From contig CAYTBY010000026.1 in the NCBI GenBank assembly GCA_964436165.1, positions 1-15,497 on the forward strand: 15,497 nt of DNA, written 5' to 3'. Positions 10,149 to 15,497 of the stretch are shown in pieces. This DNA is from 2-01-FULL-39-28 sp964436165. GTDB taxonomy: Bacteria > Patescibacteriota > Minisyncoccia > 2-02-FULL-40-12 > GWA2-44-9. The notes below the pieces were generated by a model. It was not told the DNA's origin, ran no database searches, and was given only the letters and a program-made list of their open reading frames with translations. The translations under genes and the position numbers were made by a program. Positions within the stretch are counted from its first letter, which is position 1; each line of letters opens with the position of its first letter.

Positions 10149-10838
10149 TTACCCTTCCGATATCCGGTCAAGCTTCGGTATCAGCTTAAGGAGTTCAGAT
10201 AATTCATTAATTATAAACGGCGTTACCGATCTTAATCTGTCTTCGGAATTATAACCGGTCGTGTTGGCAAAACCTATGGCAGTAAGACCGACTTTAATAG
10301 CCGAGGTAGTGCCATCAACAGTATCATCAACATAGACAACATTTGTCGGAGACACGTTAAGCCTTCCACACACCTCGAGTAATGCCGGACCCTTATCGCC
10401 CCAAACTTGAGTCCTTATGAACTGGCTATCGAACAATCTACCAAGCATACTGGAATGTAATTTTTCGAAAAGAGTTGATTCTATTTCGACACTGACAATA
10501 CCAACATTAATTCCAGCCCGCCTCAAACAAAGAACAGTATAAAAAGCGTCCGGTCTTATGTTCCCCTTATCCCCATTATCGGTATAATACTTCTTCCTGA
10601 TAATATTTAAGGCCTTGGCATCGCCATCTGGACCTTGGTCAGAAAAGTTATTGGCAAATCCGTGTTTGTAATAAAAATTCATAAACTTGGCGCTTATCTC
10701 CTGACGATACTCATCAAGAGTCGGCGTAGGTATGTTATACGTCTCAAATATTTTAACGACACTTCCGTAGGCTAGCCGTTCCAAATCGTCGTAAAGAGTA
10801 CCGTTCCAGTCAAAAATCACCGCCTCTACTTTTCGCAT
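10149..10838 (-). CDS. HAD-superfamily phosphatase-like hydrolase
   Basis: The 229-residue protein has a Rossmann-like HAD core with a helical cap. Motif I is VIFDWNGTLYDD (D10 the nucleophile, N12 where most family members have the acid-base Asp), motif II IVSVE (S116), motif III GDKGPAL (K149), motif IV VVYVDDTVDGTTSA (D171/D172), then GLTAIGFANTTGYN as in phosphoglycolate-phosphatase-like proteins. The cap lies at about 18-95. The ATG at 10838 is preferred to the GTG at 10847 because AAGGTGA sits 5-6 nt before the ATG. It would hydrolyse a small phosphate ester; with N12 activity may be reduced or the substrate different. Next gene: a guanylate-kinase-like enzyme 2 nt downstream, suggesting a joint role in a nucleotide or sugar-phosphate step. 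Confidence 0.82.
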   Translation of the reverse strand: MRKVEAVIFDWNGTLYDDLERLAYGSVVKIFETYNIPTPTLDEYRQEISAKFMNFYYKHGFANNFSDQGPDGDAKALNIIRKKYYTDNGDKGNIRPDAFYTVLCLRRAGINVGIVSVEIESTLFEKLHSSMLGRLFDSQFIRTQVWGDKGPALLEVCGRLNVSPTNVVYVDDTVDGTTSAIKVGLTAIGFANTTGYNSEDRLRSVTPFIINELSELLKLIPKLDRISEG

Positions 10839-10910
10839 ATCACTCACCTTTTTTCAAAGATCATGTTCTAAAAAACTAACAGATTGGAACGATTAGTCAA
10901 CATAAATAAA

Positions 10911-10930
10911 AAACCGGATCTCTCCGGCTT
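10911..10930 (-). terminator. Terminator of the aldehyde dehydrogenase-deaminase unit
   Basis: CCGGA (10914-10918) and TCCGG (10923-10927) around TCTC. On - the stem is followed by TTTTTTATTTATG, a strong T-run. The hairpin begins 2 nt after the deaminase stop codon (10930-10932). Confidence 0.85.
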
Positions 10931-11424
10931 TATGAGAACTGCCTTCCAACTATATTATCGGGGTGATTTTTGTTGAATAATATTTCACTCCCCTCAAAAA
11001 GATAAACATCTTTAATACCTGCTTTTATCATTGCATCCCAGCACCATTTACAGCACCACCAATGACCCCATAGATATAAATCGGCTCCCCCAGTATCAAA
11101 CCCTCTTTCTTGAGCATTACTAACTGCTTTCGGTTCACTATGATTTTTGGGATGGCATCCTTCACAAAGCTCGTACCCTTCACCTGTTTTACATCCCACA
11201 ACAATTCTCTGGCAAGGATGTTTTTTATGATAATCGCTGCCATTGGCTCCATATCCAATTACTATCCCCTCTTTTACGACAACCGCCCCGCCCGGCATTG
11301 TTTCATCAAGTGAAAATACTTTTGCTATTTTTTTAGCCGCCTGCATAAAAGAATCTTTTTCGTTTGAGTATTTTATAGACCTGCCTTCGGGAATATAAGG
11401 ATACTCTATCTGCTTGATAGTCAT
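10930..11424 (-). CDS. dCMP/cytidine deaminase-family zinc enzyme
   Basis: The 164-residue protein has the zinc site of the deaminase fold: NHSEPKAV with H95 and catalytic E97, and GHWWCCKWCWDAMIKAGI with C125 and C128. The N-terminal part (FMQAAKKIAKVF, GAVVVKEGIVIGYGANG) matches the first helix and strands. Before the HxE motif comes a second Cys set, C71, C78, C87 and C90 with nearby His, which may hold a structural zinc as in ComEB-like dCMP deaminases. It would convert a deoxycytidine nucleotide to the uridine form, or act on a related base. It lies 5 nt after the aldehyde dehydrogenase gene in the same unit, without a Shine-Dalgarno of its own. The catalytic link between the two is not evident. 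Confidence 0.82.
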   Translation of the reverse strand: MTIKQIEYPYIPEGRSIKYSNEKDSFMQAAKKIAKVFSLDETMPGGAVVVKEGIVIGYGANGSDYHKKHPCQRIVVGCKTGEGYELCEGCHPKNHSEPKAVSNAQERGFDTGGADLYLWGHWWCCKWCWDAMIKAGIKDVYLFEGSEILFNKNHPDNIVGRQFS

Positions 11425-11429
11425 TTTGG

Positions 11430-13010
11430 TTATGAGTCCAAACGAGAGTGAGAAGATAAAATACGTTTTAATGTCTCCTGGTCAACTCCTCCGCTTTGAG
11501 CCATGCGGGGCTTACCATGATAATCATCGTAAACCTGTTGGACTTGGGTCCAATCATCAAGGCCTCGACCTTCACGGCCCCAGCCTGAAGATTTTACCCC
11601 GCCAAAATACTTATTAAGTTCGGCTCCGGTTGTTCCCCGACCGATGTAAAAAATTCCGGTCTTAAATCTTCCCGACGCACACGATGAAAGTCGCCTGTCA
11701 TTTGTTAAAAGAGCATTAGACAATCCGTACTTGGATCTATTAACCAACTCAACTGCATTCCAGAATGCCTCCTCACGATTACGCCCAGACAACGGATTAA
11801 TTACAATCACCGGTCCAAAAATTTCATTGTCCATCGCCGTCATGCCATATGGTACCTCGGTAAAAACCGTCGGCGGATAAAAATATCCCGATCCTTTAAG
11901 CAGGTGTCCTCCGATCAACGGTTGTCTCCCGCTTTGAATTCCAGTTTCAACAACCATATTATGAACCTGCTCTAACTGTTCTTTAGAAATAAGGGGGCCC
12001 ATTTCAGTTTCAAGATCCATCGGATTGCCGATGCGTCTTGCCCTAGCCACACTTAAATATTTTTCCAAAAACTCTTTATACCTTGACTCCTGGACAAAAA
12101 CGACTCTGGTTGAGACACAGCGTTGACCCGAATCTCCCAAATTGGCATTAATTGCTTCCTGAACAGCCAGGTCAATATCAAAATCGTCGAGAACAACCAT
12201 CGCCGCATGTCCGCCGAGTTCAAGGTGGCACGGTTTAAGACGAGAGCCAGCCGTTTGAGCCACTATCTTTCCGGTTATGTCACTGCCCGTAAATGTTACT
12301 TTGTCATAATCATAGTCCTCAAGAAGCCGTTTGCCGACAGAATGTCCGATACCATTAACTGTTTGGATGAGACCCTCGAGCTTCCGAACCATAGTCTTAT
12401 CCAAAACATCCGCCAATGATTTCTTGACAGTTTTAGCTACCAGCTCCATCGTAAACGGAGTTTGCTCGGCTGGTTTAACTAGAATTGAGTTGCCGCCGGC
12501 TAAAGCACCACAGATAGACCACATCGGCACCGCCGCCGGAAAATTCCATGGCTTTATAGTTAAAAAATTGCCATAGGGCATTAGTACAGAAAAAGCGTTT
12601 TTATCAGAAAGCTGACAGCGTCCAAATCCGTCTTTGGTGTGATATCTAGAAATTTCACCATGATAATGCCAAATAGTATCAATGACTTCTTGGACTTCGG
12701 CATCAGCCCAACGCCATAATTTACCGCTTTCAATAACCATCGTTTTAGCCAGCTCTCCCCTATATATCTCAAAGTTTACGGCTATAGCTTGAAATACAGC
12801 CTCTTTTAACTGCTCTGGAACTTCCCAATGCCATGCTTCTTGGGCACTATGAGCCCATCGGCCCATTTCCTCTAAATTCACATGGCGAGGGAGTGTAATT
12901 GGAACCGTTCCTATGGCCTGACCAGTTGACGGATTAAATACCTCCATATCATCCTCACCTTCAGTGAAAGCTCCAAGAATCAGATGCATAGCCCGTCTTG
13001 TCTTGAGCAT
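11430..13010 (-). CDS. NAD(P)-dependent aldehyde dehydrogenase
   Basis: The 526-residue enzyme of the ALDH superfamily oxidises an aldehyde to the acid. Landmarks: PWNFP (154-158, N156), LVKPAEQTP (K179), FTGSDITGK (240-248), LELGGHAA (E264 the general base; H replaces the usual K or N), GDSGQRCVSTR (C298 the nucleophile), EMGPLIS, NEIFGPV (E396) and FGGVKSSGWGREG (469-481). Among subfamilies it looks most like the succinate-semialdehyde/long-list group, but the substrate cannot be told. AGAGGGG precedes the ATG at 13010; an internal ATG at 12947 (MEVFNPSTG, the usual N-terminus) also has GGTGAGG before it, giving 505 residues. The C-terminal 30 residues are an extra tail. A single promoter at 13044-13071 drives this and the deaminase. 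Confidence 0.92.
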   Translation of the reverse strand: MLKTRRAMHLILGAFTEGEDDMEVFNPSTGQAIGTVPITLPRHVNLEEMGRWAHSAQEAWHWEVPEQLKEAVFQAIAVNFEIYRGELAKTMVIESGKLWRWADAEVQEVIDTIWHYHGEISRYHTKDGFGRCQLSDKNAFSVLMPYGNFLTIKPWNFPAAVPMWSICGALAGGNSILVKPAEQTPFTMELVAKTVKKSLADVLDKTMVRKLEGLIQTVNGIGHSVGKRLLEDYDYDKVTFTGSDITGKIVAQTAGSRLKPCHLELGGHAAMVVLDDFDIDLAVQEAINANLGDSGQRCVSTRVVFVQESRYKEFLEKYLSVARARRIGNPMDLETEMGPLISKEQLEQVHNMVVETGIQSGRQPLIGGHLLKGSGYFYPPTVFTEVPYGMTAMDNEIFGPVIVINPLSGRNREEAFWNAVELVNRSKYGLSNALLTNDRRLSSCASGRFKTGIFYIGRGTTGAELNKYFGGVKSSGWGREGRGLDDWTQVQQVYDDYHGKPRMAQSGGVDQETLKRILSSHSRLDS

Positions 13011-13030
13011 TTACCCCTCTTTGAATTTTA

Positions 13031-13059
13031 AAAAACCTGCTTATTTATAGCAGATTTTT
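13031..13059. terminator. Bidirectional terminator-like hairpin overlapping a promoter
   Basis: AAAAACCTGCT (13031-13041) pairs with AGCAGATTTTT (13049-13059) with one non-canonical or wobble position, loop TATTTAT. T-runs follow on both strands. The -10 of the aldehyde dehydrogenase promoter lies in its loop. Confidence 0.6.
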
Positions 13060-13071
13060 GAAGTAAATCAA
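13044..13071 (-). promoter_or_regulatory. Promoter of the aldehyde dehydrogenase-deaminase unit
   Basis: On - TTGATT (13066-13071), 16-nt spacer, then TGC-TATAAA, an extended -10 (TATAAA at 13044-13049). Start of transcription would be near 13037, giving a short leader with AGAGGGG before the ATG. Confidence 0.6.
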
Positions 13072-13079
13072 CATGTCAA

Positions 13080-13255
13080 AGGGTTTACCCTGAGCAAGTT
13101 CGAAGCGATAGCGACCATTCGACCCCGAGCTCATGGTCGAGAGGAGAACGTGTCGAAGAGTGAACCGAGCTCAGCTCGGTGGACCGTTTCGGCTTTGCAC
13201 TTCCGTAGCTTTACTGTGTCCATCCGAAGTCTCTGACGAAGGAGGATGGGGACAA
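13080..13255. repeat. Cluster of degenerate palindromic repeats in a gene-free spacer
   Basis: The 410-nt spacer 13021-13430 has no convincing gene. It holds ACCCTGAGCAAGTTCGAAG (a decayed CCCTGAGC-type repeat, about 13087), CGACCAT (13112-13118) with ATGGTCG (13133-13139), ACCGAGC-TCA-GCTCGGT (13164-13180) and GTCCATCC (13218-13225) with GGATGGGGAC (13244-13253) with a 2-nt bulge. Further on, CTATCTGA (13280-13287) and TCAGATAG (13314-13321) form another inverted repeat. 13330-13430 shows nothing. Confidence 0.6.
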
Positions 13256-13430
13256 CAATGTCGTCAATATATCAAACTGCTATCTGAAATCGGGGACATG
13301 ATTTTGAAATTTATCAGATAGACCCGAAAGAAACCCGAAACTTACCATGAAATTTTACTATTTTGCTGTGAGTCATTTACACGAAGTTTTAACCTCTTCA
13401 ACATACCACAGAGCAAAAACAAAGAAACCC

Positions 13431-14012
13431 TTATTTTATGTGCTTATTTAGGTAGTCAGCAACTTTATTAAAAACCTGGTCTTGATTGAGAGGAGTAGTA
13501 TTAATGGTTAAATCAAAAACATCTAAGTCCTTACTGATATCGAATCCGTAGATTCTCTTAAACATTTTTCTGGTCTCGTTATCCTTAATTTTTATGGCAT
13601 TTGCTGCTTGTTTAATAGTAATCTTGCTTCGTTTCGATACTCTCTTAGCTCTTTCAGATAATGTTCCTCGGAGGTGTATTTTTATGCCCCCGTTATACAG
13701 CCAAGGCATGCTCCAACTATCTATAACGATATTCCCCTTGGATAATTCTTTTAATAGTATTTTGTCAGAAGCCATATCCATCGGCTGCTTGTCTTTAAGT
13801 CGGTCTTTGAAGAGCTGCATGCCTCTTTTGCTTTCCCAGAATCCTTTTCCCGCCTTTGTTTTATCCAAATTAAAACTTTTATTCTCAAGCAGATTTCTAA
13901 GAATACTTGATGGATGAATAACCCGTAAACCATACTGTTTGCTGACCATATCAGCAATAGTGGACTTACCAGAACCAGAAAAGCCAAAAATAATTATCCT
14001 TTTATTGGTCAT
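13431..14012 (-). CDS. Cytidylate-kinase-like P-loop kinase
   Basis: From the ATG at 14012 the product has 193 residues. It starts RIIIFGFSGSGKSTIADMVSKQYGL (P-loop GFSGSGKST) and continues with IHPSSILRNLLENK, the NMP-binding-like helix, GNIVIDSWSMPWLY (strand with the D-x-W/R position), KIHLRGTLSERAKRVSKRS, the lid KDNETRKMFKRIYGFDISKDLDVFDLTINTT. The end (R-x-x-RYG-hydrophobic-DI then D-L-x-INT) matches archaeal-type cytidylate kinase and the cytidylate-kinase-like family (PF13189-type). It probably phosphorylates CMP/dCMP, but a different acceptor is possible. A TATAAT lies exactly 6 nt before this ATG with no Shine-Dalgarno, so the message should be leaderless; the in-frame TTG at 14027 precedes the transcription start and is rejected. 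Confidence 0.8.
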   Translation of the reverse strand: MTNKRIIIFGFSGSGKSTIADMVSKQYGLRVIHPSSILRNLLENKSFNLDKTKAGKGFWESKRGMQLFKDRLKDKQPMDMASDKILLKELSKGNIVIDSWSMPWLYNGGIKIHLRGTLSERAKRVSKRSKITIKQAANAIKIKDNETRKMFKRIYGFDISKDLDVFDLTINTTPLNQDQVFNKVADYLNKHIK

Positions 14013-14018
14013 ACTTAG

Positions 14019-14046
14019 ATTATACAAAAAAACGAGATTTCGTCTA
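14019..14046 (-). promoter_or_regulatory. Promoter of the cytidylate-kinase-like gene, leaderless
   Basis: On - TAGACG (14041-14046), 16-nt spacer, TATAAT (14019-14024), then 6 nt to the ATG. The -35 lies in the loop of the preceding terminator. Confidence 0.6.
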
Positions 14047-14058
14047 TGAAATCTCGTT
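14025..14058 (-). terminator. Strong terminator of the radical SAM gene
   Basis: AACGAGATTTC (14031-14041) and GAAATCTCGTT (14048-14058) give an 11-bp perfect stem, loop GTCTAT, followed on - by a run of seven T. The stop codon of the radical SAM gene (14057-14059) overlaps the stem base. Confidence 0.92.
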
Positions 14059-15370
14059 AAATAGTAGCTGGGGCAGTAGTCCAGTAAGAACTTTCTTGCT
14101 CTGCTGTGTTTTTTGAAAAGAAGTTACTTGCTACAACATCACGGAAGGCAAGACCTTTATGGGTCAGCGTAATGGTCAGTCCATCATCTTGGGCAAGTCC
14201 TAGCTCAATAAGCTCCTGATATTCTTCGGGAAATTTATCCTCGAAATTCATTCTAAACTGAGCTTGAAATCGTGCCTTGTTAAGATGCTCTATGTTATAT
14301 ATGGCAAACCTTCTCATCTGCTCTTCCTCTGTTAGGAGGACAGCACTTGAGACAGCTAATCTGCCACTCTGAATCACTCTCAAATAGTCCGTCAATGCAT
14401 CGCGATGCTTTTGGCTATAAGAATTCCGATAATGCATATTGATTGCATACGACCTAGACCCGACACCAAAACCTAGTAAACTTTCACCTGCAAAAACGTT
14501 TTCTTGCTGAAGATATCCTCCTTTGCCTGGAATGACAAAGCGAAGATGGCAATCTTGAGAGTATCCAGCCTTGAGAAAAATATCTCTTGCAAATTCGTAG
14601 CACTGAAGTCTTTCTTGGTTGCCCATTCCTTGGATTTTGAGCTTGGCTAGAGGTGTATTGGGAATAGTAACTGTTGAGTAGAGTTCAATCGTATCTGGTC
14701 GGAGTTCTAAAAGTCCCATTACAGAACTACTCCAACTGGTAAATGTCTGACTTGCAAGTCCATACATCAAATCACAGCATATGTTTGGAATTCCGATATC
14801 CTTGAGCAGATTAACCGCTCTTACAGAAATATTAGCTAAATTATGTCGCTTGGATAATTCTATTTCGGTATCATTGAAGGTTTGAATACCAACACTAACT
14901 CGATTAATACCCAAGCTCTTAAAAGCTGATATCTTACCGCTTTGAATAGATTCTGGAGTTGCCTCAATGCTAATCTCCTTGGCAGTACTGAGTATGGCTG
15001 GATTTACTTCTGTAAGTATCGCCATAATCTTTCCAAACTGCTCGGTTGTTAGCAGGGATGGTGTTCCACCGCCAAAATTTATGTTCGTTATATAGCTTGA
15101 TTCCAGTATGCTTCGTTGCATTAGAATTTCCTTAATAATGCAATCAACATACCTTTCTTGTAAGTCACCCTTCCCATCAATAACTGTAAGATACCCACAA
15201 AATGTGCATTTCTGCTCACAAAAAGGGATATGTATATATACATTCAGGTTCTTGCTAAACACTGGTCTAGCAACTGAAAAATCAACAATGGGTAAATATG
15301 TTCTGGTGGGAGGATAGGCATATACATACGGAGCAAAATCGTGACTTCTTATTCTATCTATTAGGGGCAT
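14057..15370 (-). CDS. Radical SAM enzyme, HemN/HemW-like
   Basis: The 437-residue protein has the [4Fe-4S] motif IHIPFCEQKCTFCGY (C51, C55, C58; CxxxCxxC), the SAM-binding NFGGGTPSLLT (98-108), ISIEATPES, RVSVGIQTFND (157-167), CCDLMYGLASQT (198-209) and GFGVGSRSYAINM, followed by a C-terminal HemN-type winged-helix region (TEEEQMRRFAIYNI ... LIELGLAQDDGLTITLTHKGLAFRD). This is the coproporphyrinogen III dehydrogenase-like layout. True HemN is unlikely in an organism of this type, which usually lacks haem synthesis, so a HemW-like haem chaperone or another radical SAM reaction is as likely; the third cluster position has Phe rather than the Tyr of HemN before the last Cys. GGAGGAA lies 5 nt before the ATG. 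It has its own promoter and terminator. Confidence 0.85.
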   Translation of the reverse strand: MPLIDRIRSHDFAPYVYAYPPTRTYLPIVDFSVARPVFSKNLNVYIHIPFCEQKCTFCGYLTVIDGKGDLQERYVDCIIKEILMQRSILESSYITNINFGGGTPSLLTTEQFGKIMAILTEVNPAILSTAKEISIEATPESIQSGKISAFKSLGINRVSVGIQTFNDTEIELSKRHNLANISVRAVNLLKDIGIPNICCDLMYGLASQTFTSWSSSVMGLLELRPDTIELYSTVTIPNTPLAKLKIQGMGNQERLQCYEFARDIFLKAGYSQDCHLRFVIPGKGGYLQQENVFAGESLLGFGVGSRSYAINMHYRNSYSQKHRDALTDYLRVIQSGRLAVSSAVLLTEEEQMRRFAIYNIEHLNKARFQAQFRMNFEDKFPEEYQELIELGLAQDDGLTITLTHKGLAFRDVVASNFFSKNTAEQESSYWTTAPATI

Positions 15371-15392
15371 GTGTTCCTCCGATTGTTAAAGA

Positions 15393-15421
15393 ATTATAAA
15401 ATATTATACAAGTAAAATCAA
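15393..15421 (-). promoter_or_regulatory. Promoter of the radical SAM gene
   Basis: On - TTGATT (15416-15421), 17-nt spacer, TATAAT (15393-15398). A second TATAAT lies at 15403-15408 without a good -35. The rest of the window to 15497 shows no gene; TGTGGACAA (15468-15476) is a one-mismatch DnaA-box. Confidence 0.7.
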
Positions 15422-15497
15422 AACAGCGCAAGTCTTTGAAAAGTACGAGCTCACCATCTCGAGTAATTGTGGACAACTAGTCAAGTAGATTGTGAGA

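Noticed and set aside
11028..11258. 76-codon - frame inside the deaminase gene
   Set aside because: It is another frame of the same strand within a gene that has intact zinc motifs.
13133..13321. 62-codon + frame in the 13021-13430 spacer
   Set aside because: It is made of the palindromic repeats, has no Shine-Dalgarno or -10 at proper distance and no recognisable product.

Overview
The window looks like the chromosome of a Patescibacteria (Candidate Phyla Radiation) bacterium, probably of a Parcubacteria-like lineage. The reasons are a shortened division and cell-wall cluster (mraZ-rsmH-ftsL-ftsI-murF), many genes with no Shine-Dalgarno whose start codon lies 6-9 nt after a -10 box, very small accessory proteins, terse terminators, and a large load of short palindromic repeats of the kind common in these genomes. 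UGA is used as a stop (mraZ) and UGG as Trp, so this is not the recoded SR1/Gracilibacteria group. The taxon is an inference; no marker gene settles it.

Left part (1-3750, all genes on +): an accessory stretch of small genes, mostly one promoter per unit, separated by repeat-rich spacers. In order: a membrane-anchored minimal HELGH metallopeptidase (267-800), a small coiled-coil protein (1126-1422), a hicB-hicA toxin-antitoxin pair (1628-2152), an unknown 89-residue protein (2373-2642), a HigB/HigA-type toxin-antitoxin pair (2749-3392) and a zinc protein of the DnaJ cysteine-rich type built as an internal duplication (3518-3748). The spacers hold palindromic cassettes. One spacer sequence appears to occur both empty (149-196) and filled (2156-2267).

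Middle part (3808-9382, all on -): the dcw operon, reading mraZ, rsmH, ftsL-like, ftsI, murF, then a stand-alone (p)ppGpp hydrolase-type HD protein. mraZ to ftsI are overlapping or nearly so. An 87-nt AT-rich repeat separates ftsI from murF. murF is remarkable: at least four separate palindromic elements sit inside it with the reading frame kept open. A further palindrome forms the ftsL/ftsI junction. The leader of mraZ (9383-9560) carries two perfect DnaA-box 9-mers, a third near match, and an ATTCG-rich hairpin.

Right part (9571-15370, all on -): metabolic and nucleotide genes in short units: radical SAM HemN-like enzyme; cytidylate-kinase-like P-loop kinase (apparently leaderless); aldehyde dehydrogenase plus a dCMP-deaminase-like zinc enzyme; HAD phosphatase plus a guanylate-kinase-like enzyme. 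Terminators are packed tightly here: stop codons lie inside or against terminator hairpins, and promoters overlap terminators. The spacer 13021-13430 has no gene and holds degenerate palindromes. No rRNA, tRNA, CRISPR array or transposase gene was seen.
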